Positions 1-9,126 of a stretch of DNA of 64,000 nucleotides are shown in pieces. The position numbers were made by a program, and so were the translations under genes. A model generated the notes under the pieces. It was not told the origin of the DNA. It saw only the letters and a list, made by a program, of their open reading frames with translations, and did not search any database. Source of the stretch: Parabacteroides sp. PFB2-10 (GTDB lineage: Bacteria > Bacteroidota > Bacteroidia > Bacteroidales > Tannerellaceae); contig NZ_JARXWI010000003.1 in assembly GCF_029893085.1 (NCBI RefSeq), positions 62,001-126,000 on the forward strand. The letters are read 5' to 3'. Numbering within the stretch: position 1 is the first letter of the stretch; the number at the start of each line of letters is the position of its first letter.

Positions 1-29
1 AAGACCGGTTTCTTTACGGAACCGGTCTT
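1..29. terminator. Bidirectional hairpin terminator near tRNA-Asn
   Basis: A 10-bp perfect inverted repeat (AAGACCGGTT at 1-10, AACCGGTCTT at 20-29) with a 9-base loop lies just 3' of the minus-strand tRNA-Asn. It is followed by a T-run on the plus strand. The part beyond its left side is outside the window, so a T-run for the minus-strand transcript cannot be checked. Confidence 0.6.
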
Positions 30-33
30 TTTG

Positions 34-107
34 CTCTTCCTCTTGGACTTGAACCAAGGACCCTCTGATTAACAGTCAGATGCTCTAACCAACTGAGCTA
101 AGGAAGA
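34..107 (-). tRNA. tRNA-Asn (anticodon GTT)
   Basis: On the minus strand the sequence folds as a complete cloverleaf. The acceptor stem is TCTTCCT paired with AGGAAGA, the D-arm has stems GCTC/GAGC, the anticodon loop carries GTT (complement AAC at 71-73), and the T-arm is CTTGG-TTCAAGT-CCAAG. The discriminator base is G. CCA is not encoded. It reads away from the PfkB kinase gene. Confidence 0.95.
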
Positions 108-189
108 ATTTGTTCGCTTTTCGAACCTTTCACTAAAGGCCTTTCTGAAAATGCTCTGCAAAAGTACAAGCTATTTTCGAATTATGCAA

Positions 190-197
190 TATCTTTG
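190..197 (+). promoter_or_regulatory. Bacteroidota -7 box for the PfkB kinase gene
   Basis: TATCTTTG matches the Bacteroidota primary-sigma -7 consensus TAnnTTTG and sits 15 bases before the ATG at 213. A clear TTTG -33 element is not visible about 19-21 bases upstream, so only half of the promoter is supported. The transcript would have a very short leader. Confidence 0.55.
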
Positions 198-212
198 TAG
201 AAAAAATATTTC

Positions 213-1190
213 ATGAGTATAATTGGATTAGGCAACGCCTTGGTAGACGTATTATTACGCATTGACTCCGACGAAGTGCTTCCACAGGTAGGCATTGAAA
301 AAGGGGCTATGGACATGATCAGCGAAGAGCAGATGATTACTATTCGCAAAACCCAGGAGCGTTTTGAGAAAACCCAGACACCGGGCGGATCGGCCTGTAA
401 CAGCATGCGTGCCCTTGCTAACCTGGGCGCTCGCGCAGGGTTTATTGGAAAAATCGGTTCCGACGATACCGGAGCGTATTATGAACAGGCTGTAAACAAG
501 GCGGGGGTATCGTCTTATTTTGTTCATACAGAGGGAATATCGGGAAGCTGCACCGTACTGATCTCGCCCGACGGCGAACGCACAATGGGTACCTTTCTGG
601 GACCGGGCGCCACCATCCATCCGGATGAAATAACAGACGAGATACTTGCTGGTTATGATTACCTTTATATAGAGGGTTACCTGATCGTGAACGAACCGCT
701 GATGCGCTCTATCATGAAACGTGCCCGGCAGTTGGGGCTGAAAGTGGCCTTGGATTTGTCGAATTTCAATATTGTCAATGCCTTCAAAGGTATGTTGGAG
801 GAGTTGATTCCGGCCTATGTGAATATTCTTTTCTCCAACGAAAGCGAAGCAGAGGCTTTCACCGGGCTGCCGCCCGAAGAGGCTATACGGATATTGGCGA
901 AACAGGTTGACATCGCCATCGTAACATTGGGAAAAGAAGGAGCTTTGATTGCCCAAAAAGAGCAGGTAGTCCATGTGGCTGCCGAAGGAGGAAAGCCCCT
1001 CGATACGACAGGCGCAGGCGATCATTTCGCTGCCGGAGTCCTGTACGGGCAGACCCGACAGGCCACCCTGGAGCAGTCGGCGCGCATCGGTTCCCTGCTT
1101 TCGGGGTATGTGATCGATGTGATCGGTCCTGAAATACCGACCATGCATTGGGATGAAATAAAGTTAAAAGTAAAAGAGATATTGGGTTAA
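213..1190 (+). CDS. PfkB-family carbohydrate/adenosine kinase
   Basis: This 325-residue cytosolic kinase of the PfkB/ribokinase family is of the type usually annotated as adenosine kinase in Bacteroidales. The N-terminal GLGNALVD strand, the TPGGSACN substrate-binding segment at about residues 56-63 and the DTTGAGDHFAAG signature (about residues 264-275, with the catalytic Asp and anion hole) are all intact. It would transfer the ATP gamma-phosphate to a nucleoside or sugar hydroxyl. The adenosine specificity is inferred from family resemblance rather than a diagnostic residue. Start ATG at 213 follows a -7 box. The S41 protease gene follows after 50 bases and may be co-transcribed. Confidence 0.85.
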   Translation: MSIIGLGNALVDVLLRIDSDEVLPQVGIEKGAMDMISEEQMITIRKTQERFEKTQTPGGSACNSMRALANLGARAGFIGKIGSDDTGAYYEQAVNKAGVSSYFVHTEGISGSCTVLISPDGERTMGTFLGPGATIHPDEITDEILAGYDYLYIEGYLIVNEPLMRSIMKRARQLGLKVALDLSNFNIVNAFKGMLEELIPAYVNILFSNESEAEAFTGLPPEEAIRILAKQVDIAIVTLGKEGALIAQKEQVVHVAAEGGKPLDTTGAGDHFAAGVLYGQTRQATLEQSARIGSLLSGYVIDVIGPEIPTMHWDEIKLKVKEILG

Positions 1191-1240
1191 AGCGCCCGGA
1201 TTCCTTACTTTTACATCTTCGTAAAACGAATTAGAACCGA

Positions 1241-2923
1241 ATGAATATGTTGAAGCAATCAAAAGCACTCGTGGGTGTGCTTGTTCTGTTTATCCTGGGT
1301 GGGATTTATACACCCGTAAGTGCGCAAAAAGACAATCGTTTTGAGATAAGTAAGAACCTGGAAATATTCAACGCGTTAGTCAAAGAGACGGAGATGTTCT
1401 ATGTAGACTCTGTCGACATAGAAAAGACCCTTCGCCGCGGCATAAACGCTATGCTGGGTGGATTAGACCCCTATACGGAGTATATTCCCGAAGAGAATAT
1501 GGACAATCTGCAACTGATGGCCACCGGAGAATATGGCGGTATGGGTTCGTTGATCCGTCAACGCCCTGAGGGCGAAGGGGTCATTGTGGCGGAACCTTAT
1601 GAAGGTATGCCGGCTGCCCTGGCAGGATTGCAGGCGGGTGACCGTTTCCTGTTCATTGATTCGGTCGATGTTACCAACGCAAACAATGATGAGGTGAGCA
1701 AACTCCTGAAAGGGGTTCCCAATACGAAAATGACTGTGACCATACAGCGTCCCGGTGAAAAGAAACCCCGCAAGATAGATATTGTCCGGAAACAGATCGT
1801 TATCAACCAGGTGACCTACTATGGTGTGCAGGCGGGCGACGTGGGGTATATCTACCTGAGCGGATTCACCGACAAAAGCGGACAGGAGGTAAAGGCAGCA
1901 TTCGAAGACCTGAAGAATAATCACCATATCAAATCCCTCATCCTGGATCTGCGGGACAATGGCGGCGGCGTATTGGAAGCAGCCGTGCAGATTGTCGGCT
2001 TATTCGTGCCCAAAGGAAGCGAAGTGATCTCTACGAAAGGCAAGATCAAACAGTGGGATCGCGTTTATCGCACGTCGGTTGAACCGGTCGATACGGTTAT
2101 ACCGTTGACAGTATTGATCAATGAGAACTCGGCCTCTTCGTCGGAAATTGTGGCGGGTGCCATGCAGGATCTGGATCGTGCCGTATTGGTCGGACAGCGT
2201 TCGTTTGGAAAAGGATTGGTGCAGTCCACGCGCGATCTTCCGTATGACGGCAAACTGAAAGTAACGATCAGCCGTTATTATATCCCCAGTGGCCGTTGCA
2301 TCCAGCAATTAGATTACAGCCACCGCCGGGCAGACGGAAGCGTAGCAGCCATTCCTGATAGCCTGACAACCGTGTTCTATACGGCGAACGGACGTGAGGT
2401 ACGCGACGGAGGTGGCATACGCCCCGACTTTGAAGTAGAAGCGGAGGACGTGCCTACGATGATGTATTACCTGATGAGTGATTATGTCTTGTTTGATTTT
2501 GTAACCGACTGGGTGCAGAAGCAGAAGAAAATGGTTCCTATAGAAGAGTTCGAAGTGACCGACGAAGACTTTGAAGCCCTAAAAGCTTATGCCAAAGAAA
2601 AGGAATTCAGCTACGACAAACAAAGCACAAAAGCCCTGAAGCAACTGAAAGAAATTGCAGAATTCGAAGGATACCTGAAAGACGACTCCACACTGTTTGA
2701 TACCCTGGAAGAGAAATTAACACCGGATCTGGAACGCGACTTCGACCGCAACAAAGAAGCGATCAAGAAGCTATTGGCATCGGAAATCGTTGTCCGGTAT
2801 TATTACCAACGGGGTCGGGTGATGGAAAGTCTGAAAACAGACAAGGTATTAGACAAAGCGATCGAAGTGCTCCACAATCAGGAGCTTTACCAATCGACGC
2901 TTCATACGACACCTAATCCTTGA
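1241..2923 (+). CDS. S41-family C-terminal processing peptidase
   Basis: This 560-residue exported serine protease is of the CtpA/Prc type. It opens with a hydrophobic signal peptide ending near VSAQ, followed by a short helical lead, a PDZ domain (about residues 90-175) and the S41 catalytic core. The catalytic Ser lies in NSASSSE (about residues 293-299) and the Lys in SFGKG (about 322-326). The C-terminal ~150 residues form a charged, helical extension common in Bacteroidota members. The family trims or degrades periplasmic proteins, recognising C-terminal tails via PDZ. A strong hairpin terminator follows at 2961-3000. An alternative start at codon 3 is possible. Confidence 0.9.
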   Translation: MNMLKQSKALVGVLVLFILGGIYTPVSAQKDNRFEISKNLEIFNALVKETEMFYVDSVDIEKTLRRGINAMLGGLDPYTEYIPEENMDNLQLMATGEYGGMGSLIRQRPEGEGVIVAEPYEGMPAALAGLQAGDRFLFIDSVDVTNANNDEVSKLLKGVPNTKMTVTIQRPGEKKPRKIDIVRKQIVINQVTYYGVQAGDVGYIYLSGFTDKSGQEVKAAFEDLKNNHHIKSLILDLRDNGGGVLEAAVQIVGLFVPKGSEVISTKGKIKQWDRVYRTSVEPVDTVIPLTVLINENSASSSEIVAGAMQDLDRAVLVGQRSFGKGLVQSTRDLPYDGKLKVTISRYYIPSGRCIQQLDYSHRRADGSVAAIPDSLTTVFYTANGREVRDGGGIRPDFEVEAEDVPTMMYYLMSDYVLFDFVTDWVQKQKKMVPIEEFEVTDEDFEALKAYAKEKEFSYDKQSTKALKQLKEIAEFEGYLKDDSTLFDTLEEKLTPDLERDFDRNKEAIKKLLASEIVVRYYYQRGRVMESLKTDKVLDKAIEVLHNQELYQSTLHTTPNP

Positions 2924-2960
2924 GCGATAATATAAACTGTCTTGTTTATTTGCTTGTTGA

Positions 2961-3000
2961 CCCAGCCCATGGGGTTTCCTTTGTCCGCCCATGGGCTGGG
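2961..3000 (+). terminator. Hairpin downstream of the S41 peptidase
   Basis: A 13-bp perfect stem (CCCAGCCCATGGG at 2961-2973 with CCCATGGGCTGGG at 2988-3000) and a 14-base loop lie 38 bases after the protease stop codon. No good T-run follows, so it may act as an mRNA 3'-end stabiliser or a less typical terminator. Confidence 0.55.
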
Positions 3001-3124
3001 TTGAATCAGGCTTGCAGCCCCCCTTCTATCTTTAGATCATACCCAATTAGATAAAATCCATTCATTCGGACACTTTTGGCATATCATTTGTTATATTTAT
3101 AACAGAACATCAAAAAAGAGGGAT

Positions 3125-5305
3125 ATGACATTACAAGAAATAAACAAGGCGTATGACCGGATTATCGGCTCGCTGGATAATAAAGAACTGAAAAATGCCT
3201 TCGTATTTCTGCATGGGATGATTTCCGGTTTGCAGGAATTTAGCTTTCTGGATAAGCTGAACGAACTGCAGGAGACCTATTCGTATATGTTGCGTTATCG
3301 CATGGAAGGGTTCAAAGATCCGATGCAGGAACATATCTATCATGGTCTGTTGGCTTCTACTTATAAATTGGCAGACCGGGTGAGACATAAAGGACTGGCT
3401 ATCGAGTCACCGCTTACGTTCTACAGCCGACAACGCTCATTCCGTTTGGCTCCTCCGGTGTCTTATAGGGAACTTTATGAGATGTTGAAAGGCAGCAGTG
3501 AAGTGGTGGGGCAGGAAACGATTTACGAGGCTGCATTGGCACGGTTATACCAGAAAATATGGCTGTCGGACTTCCTGAAAACGGAAGAAAAGGCTGATAT
3601 CCGTGCTATTTTGTCGGATTTGTCACTTCCTTCCTCTGTGGGTTGTCAGGTGGTGTCTGCTCTTTTTCTGGGATTGCAGATGTCGTTCGATCCGGAAAAA
3701 ATGGATCTGTTGTTTGACGCCAGCGAATCGGCCGATGAAGAGGTGCGGGTGAGAGGGCTGATTACGCTATTGCTTACATTATATACCTACCGCAAACGGA
3801 TCGAGATTTATCCCGAAGTGGGCAACCGTCTGGCAGCGCTGGCGGAAGGTAATCCCGGCTTCACTTCGGCTATCCGTACGATCACCCTGCGTTTTATCCT
3901 GGCGCGTGAGACCGAAAAAATCACCCGCAAATTGCAGGAGGAGATCATTCCCGAGATGATCAAACTGAGCTCGAAGGTGGGAAACAAAATCAACCTGAAA
4001 GATTTTACGTCCGAACCGATGAACGAGGAGATGAATCCCGAATGGGAAGAACTGATGAACGATGGCGAACTGGGAGAGAAGATGCGCGAATTTGGCGAAT
4101 TGCAACAGGAAGGAGCCGATGTGATGCATTCGACCTTTGTTCATTTAAAGAATTTTCCTTTCTTTCGCGAACTAAATAACTGGTTCCTGCCTTTTATGCC
4201 GGAGCATTCTTCATTGCAAAGTTTTATCGGCAACGAGCAAAAAGGGCACGCCATGCTGGATACCCTGGCGATGGCCTCGTTTATGTGTAATTCAGATAAG
4301 TATTCGCTCTATTTCAGTATGATGCAGCTTCCCGACCCGCAGCGGCAAATGATGTTCGAACAGTTTGGCGGGCAGGCCTCCGAAATGATCCAGCAGGACA
4401 AAGAAGAGATCATCACCAACCGAGGGAAAATAGAGATTGTCACCGGGCAATACATTCAGGATCTCTACCGCTTCTACAAACTATATCCGGGACGAAGGGA
4501 CTTTGATGATATATTCACCTGGACGCTCGATTTTCATAACCTACCGATCTTACAACCTTATATATCCGATGGAGAGAGTCTGACTGCCATTGCGGAGTAT
4601 TACCTGCGCAAAGGCTACTACGCCGACGCGTTGGTGATCTATAAACGTCTGACGGAAAGAGATCCTGAAAGCAGTATTTTGTTCCAGAAAACAGGTTATT
4701 GTCTGCAAATGATGGGGCAACTCTCGGAAGCGCTTGAGGCCTATTTGCGCGCCGACCTGTTGCATACCGGCAGCAAATGGCTGATCCGCCGTATCGCGGG
4801 ATGCTATCGTTCGTTGAAGCAGCCCGAAAAGGCGCTCTCCTATTTCCAACGCTGTGAAGCCTTAACGCCCGATGACCTCTCCGTTCAGATGAGTATCGGT
4901 CATTGCTACCTGGAGATGCGTCAATACGATGAGGCCTTGAAGTATTATTTCAAAGTGGACTACTTAGATACGAAGGGGCATAAGGCATGGCGGCCAATTG
5001 CCTGGTGTTCATTCCTGACCGGACGCTATGATCAGGCACTCAATTACTATAAAAAGATCATGGATGCCCAGCCGATCATGCAGGATTGGCTGAATGCCGG
5101 TCATACGGAGTGGGCATTGCAGCATGTCAAGAACGCGTTGGTCTATTATAAAAACGCGATCGGCATGGAGGGAGGCGATTACCATAAATTCCATGAGCAA
5201 TTTCAGCAGGATATACCCGATTTGCTTATTGCCGGCATCGAGGAGAAAGAAATCCCTTTGATGCTCGATCAACTGAGGTATATGCTGGAAGAAAGCGGCA
5301 GTTGA
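3125..5305 (+). CDS. Large tetratricopeptide-repeat protein
   Basis: This 726-residue protein has no signal peptide or membrane segment, so it is probably cytosolic. The N-terminal ~450 residues are helical and acidic and match no enzyme family I recognise. From about residue 480 onward there are consecutive TPR-like helical pairs (for example YYADALVIYKRL, QLSEALEAYLRAD, QPEKALSYFQRCE, QYDEALKYYFKVD, RYDQALNYYKKIM). TPR arrays act as protein-binding scaffolds; the partner is unknown. It is flanked by a terminator upstream and a promoter-containing gap downstream, so it is probably monocistronic. Start ATG at 3125 follows a GAGGGAT purine stretch. Confidence 0.8.
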   Translation: MTLQEINKAYDRIIGSLDNKELKNAFVFLHGMISGLQEFSFLDKLNELQETYSYMLRYRMEGFKDPMQEHIYHGLLASTYKLADRVRHKGLAIESPLTFYSRQRSFRLAPPVSYRELYEMLKGSSEVVGQETIYEAALARLYQKIWLSDFLKTEEKADIRAILSDLSLPSSVGCQVVSALFLGLQMSFDPEKMDLLFDASESADEEVRVRGLITLLLTLYTYRKRIEIYPEVGNRLAALAEGNPGFTSAIRTITLRFILARETEKITRKLQEEIIPEMIKLSSKVGNKINLKDFTSEPMNEEMNPEWEELMNDGELGEKMREFGELQQEGADVMHSTFVHLKNFPFFRELNNWFLPFMPEHSSLQSFIGNEQKGHAMLDTLAMASFMCNSDKYSLYFSMMQLPDPQRQMMFEQFGGQASEMIQQDKEEIITNRGKIEIVTGQYIQDLYRFYKLYPGRRDFDDIFTWTLDFHNLPILQPYISDGESLTAIAEYYLRKGYYADALVIYKRLTERDPESSILFQKTGYCLQMMGQLSEALEAYLRADLLHTGSKWLIRRIAGCYRSLKQPEKALSYFQRCEALTPDDLSVQMSIGHCYLEMRQYDEALKYYFKVDYLDTKGHKAWRPIAWCSFLTGRYDQALNYYKKIMDAQPIMQDWLNAGHTEWALQHVKNALVYYKNAIGMEGGDYHKFHEQFQQDIPDLLIAGIEEKEIPLMLDQLRYMLEESGS

Positions 5306-5379
5306 TGCCAAATAAGGTTGGTTTTTCATAAAATATCATGAATTTCAACCGAAAGGATGTGTATGTTTCGTTTTTTCTT

Positions 5380-5387
5380 TATATTTG
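5380..5387 (+). promoter_or_regulatory. -7 box upstream of the Gfo/Idh/MocA operon
   Basis: TATATTTG fits TAnnTTTG and lies 41 bases before the first oxidoreductase ATG. The -33 region (about 5355-5361) has only TG-rich sequence and no clean TTTG, so support is moderate. Confidence 0.45.
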
Positions 5388-5428
5388 AAAGCTAATGAAT
5401 TTATTCTAAGGTTAAATATAAAATTATC

Positions 5429-6793
5429 ATGAAAAGACGAGACTTTCTAGCAGGCACCGCTTTGCTTGGTGCAGGTATTCCACTTGGCGTTGCGCCTTTA
5501 GCATTAACTTCTTGTGATGGAAAAACTACTTCCGGTTCAAACGTAAAAGCAAAGACTCCGGAAGAATTAGGCATCTATTCTTTTGTTGACATTGCCCCCG
5601 ACGGTAAGCCTTTGAAGGCTGCCTTGGTTGGTTGTGGAGACCGTGGAACGGGTGCCGCTACTCAATTCCTGAAATCAGGTCCCAACGTTTCTATTATTGC
5701 GTTGGCAGATGTGTTCCCCGACAGAATGGCAGGTTGCCGTAGGGTATTAAAAGAAAGATTCAACAACGAAGTAGCTGATGCTAATTGCTTTTTAGGCTTT
5801 GATGCTTATAAGAAGGTATTGGCTATGAGCGAAATCGATGTGGTATTGCTTTGCACGCCGACCCATTTCCGCCCTGTGCAATTCAAGGCTGCCGTAGAAG
5901 CCGGTAAGCATATCTTTATGGAAAAACCTTGTGCGGTAGACCCAACGGGTATTCGCACCGTGATTGCTGCTGCTAAAGTAGCCACCTCTAAAGGCCTTAC
6001 CGTTGTAACAGGTAATCAACGCCGCCATCGTCGCGACTATTGGGAAGCTTATGTACAGGTGCAGAATGGCATTATCGGTGATCTGGTATCAGCTTCTGCT
6101 CATTGGGATCAGGGTGCCTGGTGGAACAAACGCAAACGCCCCGAATGGAGCGATATGGAATATTGCATTCGCAACTGGTTCAATATTAAATGGCTGAGTG
6201 GTGACCACCTGCTTGACCAAGCGATCCATAATATCGACATCGTTACCTGGTTTATGGGTGAACGTCCTGAAAAAGCAGTTGGCTTTGGTGGACGCGCTCA
6301 ACGCCTGACGGGTGATATTTTCGACTTCTTCAGTGTCGACTATTACTATGCCAACAACAAACGGATGCTTGCTACTGCCCGTCAGATAGACGGTTGTGAA
6401 GGAAATGTTTGCGAACGGGTATATGGTACGAAAGGGGTTGCTCTGTTGAACGACCGCAATAATATTAAAATTGTCGACTACAGCGGAAATATTTTATGGG
6501 AATATGATTATGAAGCCAAACCGGTTAAAAACCCGTATGATCAAGAACATGTACATTTGGTAGAATCTATACGTCTGAACAAGAAAATCAATCAGGCGGA
6601 AGACTTGGCCTACTCTACGCAAGTAGCTATTCAGGGTCGCGAAGCAGCTTATACCGGTAAAGGAATTACCTGGGATGAGATTATGGCATCCAATCTTTAT
6701 TATGGACCGGAAACCTATGAAATGGGTGCCCTTCCATTCTATAAAGAGGGCGAAGCGCCTGTTCCGGGGAAAGCGCCTAACGCACCTATGTAG
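5429..6793 (+). CDS. Tat-exported Gfo/Idh/MocA-family oxidoreductase
   Basis: This 454-residue NAD(P)-dependent sugar dehydrogenase-like protein starts with a twin-arginine signal (KRRDFLAG) and then LTSCDG, a possible lipobox, so it may be a Tat-exported lipoprotein. The Rossmann part has a GCGDRG turn (about residues 68-73) and the family EKPCAVDP motif (Lys in EKP). The C-terminal half is the alpha/beta substrate domain with an HNIDIVTW segment. The family oxidises or reduces sugar hydroxyls using a tightly bound nicotinamide cofactor. It is first in a three-gene operon with a paralogue 38 bases downstream and a ThuA protein, a combination seen in exported sugar-oxidation loci. The exact substrate is not deducible. 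Confidence 0.9.
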   Translation: MKRRDFLAGTALLGAGIPLGVAPLALTSCDGKTTSGSNVKAKTPEELGIYSFVDIAPDGKPLKAALVGCGDRGTGAATQFLKSGPNVSIIALADVFPDRMAGCRRVLKERFNNEVADANCFLGFDAYKKVLAMSEIDVVLLCTPTHFRPVQFKAAVEAGKHIFMEKPCAVDPTGIRTVIAAAKVATSKGLTVVTGNQRRHRRDYWEAYVQVQNGIIGDLVSASAHWDQGAWWNKRKRPEWSDMEYCIRNWFNIKWLSGDHLLDQAIHNIDIVTWFMGERPEKAVGFGGRAQRLTGDIFDFFSVDYYYANNKRMLATARQIDGCEGNVCERVYGTKGVALLNDRNNIKIVDYSGNILWEYDYEAKPVKNPYDQEHVHLVESIRLNKKINQAEDLAYSTQVAIQGREAAYTGKGITWDEIMASNLYYGPETYEMGALPFYKEGEAPVPGKAPNAPM

Positions 6794-6831
6794 TTGTTTT
6801 TGTAACATTCATCTAAATAAATATTTTACTC

Positions 6832-8178
6832 ATGAAAAACCAATCAAAAAAAGTTTCCAGAAGAGACTTCTTAGGCATGTCGGCGTTAGGCTTGGCAGGT
6901 CTGACTATTTTGCCCAGCTGGACAATTAATGGTGTCCGGATGGCTCCAAGCGATCGCGTAGTCTTAGGGTTTATTGGCCTTGGACGGCAAAGCATTTCTG
7001 ACTTCAATAGCTTCAAAAATTGTCCGGGAATACAGGTGGTTGCCGGATGTGATGTAGATTCAATCAAGAGAGATCGCTTCAAGAAAGTAGTGGGCGAATG
7101 GCAGAAATCAATCAATATGCCGGAACGTTGCGACCAATATGAATTCTACGAAGAATTGCTCGAACGCAAAGATATCGATGCTATATCCATTGCTACGCCT
7201 GACCATTGGCACGCATTGAATGTGATTCATTCCTGTCAGTCAGGAAAAGATGTGTATTGCCAGAAGCCGCTTTCGTATACCATTACGGAAAGTATGGCGA
7301 TGGTGAAAGCCGTACGCGACAACAACTGCATCCTGCAAGTAGGAAGCCAGCAGCGTTCAAGCAAGGAATTCCAACAAGCCATCGCTTTAGTACGCAGTGG
7401 AGCTATCGGAGCGATCAGCAAGATCTATGTGCGTATCGGCGAACCGCCTGCTCCTTTCAATCTGAAAGAAGAGCCGGTTCCTCCTCACATGAACTTCAAC
7501 CAGTGGCTCGGCCCGTTGAATAGTCCGGTGGTACATTTCAATAGTACGATGTGTCCGCAGATCTCCTATCCGGATTTGAGAGAGAAAGGCGAATGGGCTA
7601 CTTGGCGTTATTACCGTGAAACAGGTAATGGCTTTACCGGCGACTGGGGTGCGCACCACTTCGATATCGCTCAGGCTGCCATAGGCATGGACGGCTTAGG
7701 CCCGGAAGAGTTTATCCCCGCAGGATACAACGGCACGAAATACGCAACATTGAAATATGGTAACGGCATTGTGATGACCGAACAGCCTTTCCGTGAAGAC
7801 AGTGAACATGCTAAAGGCATACAGTTTATTGGCAGTAAGGGTTGGATCAAGGTGGCCAGAGGTTATATCGAATGTTCGGATTCCTCTTTGTTGAAGAAGT
7901 CGGAACAGAAAATCGGCGAAGGTGTATTCGAAATGAGTTCTCCTCACATGCAGGACTTCATCGACAGCGTACGCTCACGGAGAGATCCAATTGCTCCGGT
8001 AGAGGTAGGCAGCTCGACAAATATCCTTTGTTGTTTGCTCAATATTGCGTATGAACTGGGACGTCCGGTGAAATGGAATCCGGCTACGCAGCGCTTTATT
8101 GACGATAAAGAGGCGGAAGCTCACCGTTTGTATTGGTACGAATACCGGAAACCGTATACGTTACCTTATTGGAAATAA
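6832..8178 (+). CDS. Second Tat-exported Gfo/Idh/MocA oxidoreductase
   Basis: This 448-residue paralogue of the preceding gene has a Tat signal (VSRRDFLGMSALGLAG). The Rossmann turn is GFIGLGRQS, and the EKP motif reads CQKPLSYT: the usual Glu is Gln but the catalytic-region Lys-Pro is retained. The C-terminal domain has GDWGAHHFD, a motif common in Bacteroidota members of the family. No lipobox is seen, so it is probably a soluble periplasmic protein. The ThuA gene follows 18 bases later. The pair may act on different substrates or successive oxidation steps; that is inference. Confidence 0.9.
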   Translation: MKNQSKKVSRRDFLGMSALGLAGLTILPSWTINGVRMAPSDRVVLGFIGLGRQSISDFNSFKNCPGIQVVAGCDVDSIKRDRFKKVVGEWQKSINMPERCDQYEFYEELLERKDIDAISIATPDHWHALNVIHSCQSGKDVYCQKPLSYTITESMAMVKAVRDNNCILQVGSQQRSSKEFQQAIALVRSGAIGAISKIYVRIGEPPAPFNLKEEPVPPHMNFNQWLGPLNSPVVHFNSTMCPQISYPDLREKGEWATWRYYRETGNGFTGDWGAHHFDIAQAAIGMDGLGPEEFIPAGYNGTKYATLKYGNGIVMTEQPFREDSEHAKGIQFIGSKGWIKVARGYIECSDSSLLKKSEQKIGEGVFEMSSPHMQDFIDSVRSRRDPIAPVEVGSSTNILCCLLNIAYELGRPVKWNPATQRFIDDKEAEAHRLYWYEYRKPYTLPYWK

Positions 8179-8196
8179 TCATTAATTGCAATCATT

Positions 8197-9027
8197 ATGA
8201 AGGTAAATAATAATTTTTCATACCTCTTTTTAGGAATAATGACACTCTTACTAAGCTGTTCGGGAGCGACTAAAGCAGTTGCCGAGGGCAATGATAAACC
8301 GTTAGAGGTGATGGAAATATCGGCCGATGCCCTGAAAGGCAAAAAGGTACTTTATGTGCATGGTGGTTGGGATGGACACGAACCCATTCAATGCCGCGAC
8401 ATCTTTATCCCCTGGTTGAAAGCGGAAGGCGCCGAAGTATTTGAGTTTGATAACCTCGAATGTTATGAAGACGCTGAGTTGATGGGTAAGGTAGATCTGA
8501 TTATTCAGCACTGGACCCAGGGTACTATCTCCCGTGGACAGGAAAGAGCGCTGCTCAAAGCTGTGAAAAGTGGAATAGGCCTGGCTGGATGGCATGGCGG
8601 AACCGGAGACTCTTTCCGAAATAATATTGAGTATCAGTATATGGTCGGCGGACAATGGGTCGCTCATCCGGGAAATGTGATCCCTTATCGGGTGAACATT
8701 ATCGACAAGAACGATCCGGTAACCCGTGGATTAAAGGATTTCGATATGAAGTCGGAGCAATACTTTATGCATGTTGACCCCAATGTAAAGGTGATGGTTA
8801 CCACTACCTTTAGCGGTGATCATAACGAGTGGATCGACGGAGCAGTCATGCCGGTGGTTTGGAAAAAACAATACGGTCAGGGACGTGTATTCTATTCTTC
8901 TCTGGGACATGTGGCAAAAGATTTTGATGTGCCCGAAGCTTTGGAGATTATGAAACGCGGTATCCGCTGGGCTGCGGAAAGCAAAGAGAAAGGTCCGGAG
9001 CAATGGCTCTCACCTATCTATAAATAA
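8197..9027 (+). CDS. ThuA-domain lipoprotein
   Basis: This 276-residue protein has a signal peptide ending in a lipobox (LLSCSG, Cys about residue 21), so it is predicted to be lipid-anchored. The mature part is a ThuA-like domain with a glutamine-amidotransferase-like fold: YVHGGWDGHEP near the start, a GWHGGTGDSF segment in the middle and the C-terminal VPEALEIMKRGIRWA. ThuA proteins are found beside Gfo/Idh/MocA oxidoreductases in sugar-utilisation loci; their activity is poorly defined. It is the last gene of the 5.4-9.0 kb operon, closed by the hairpin at 9057-9094. Confidence 0.85.
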   Translation: MKVNNNFSYLFLGIMTLLLSCSGATKAVAEGNDKPLEVMEISADALKGKKVLYVHGGWDGHEPIQCRDIFIPWLKAEGAEVFEFDNLECYEDAELMGKVDLIIQHWTQGTISRGQERALLKAVKSGIGLAGWHGGTGDSFRNNIEYQYMVGGQWVAHPGNVIPYRVNIIDKNDPVTRGLKDFDMKSEQYFMHVDPNVKVMVTTTFSGDHNEWIDGAVMPVVWKKQYGQGRVFYSSLGHVAKDFDVPEALEIMKRGIRWAAESKEKGPEQWLSPIYK

Positions 9028-9056
9028 GGAATAGAGATTCTCCTACGATAAACGCG

Positions 9057-9094
9057 AAGACGCGGAAAACACCAGGTTGTGTTTTCCGCGTCTT
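9057..9094. terminator. Bidirectional terminator between thuA-type gene and manA
   Basis: A 16-bp perfect inverted repeat (AAGACGCGGAAAACAC at 9057-9072, complement at 9079-9094) with a 6-base loop sits between two convergent genes. A T-rich stretch follows the stem on the plus strand. On the minus strand only a short A/T mix follows. Confidence 0.8.
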
Positions 9095-9126
9095 TCTTTG
9101 TTATTTATTGCCTTATCGCTTACCGA

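Noticed and set aside
255-1148. Long antisense open frame opposite the PfkB kinase gene
   Set aside because: It has no start context, signal, or recognisable domain and mirrors a strongly supported gene; its length follows from codon bias of the real frame.
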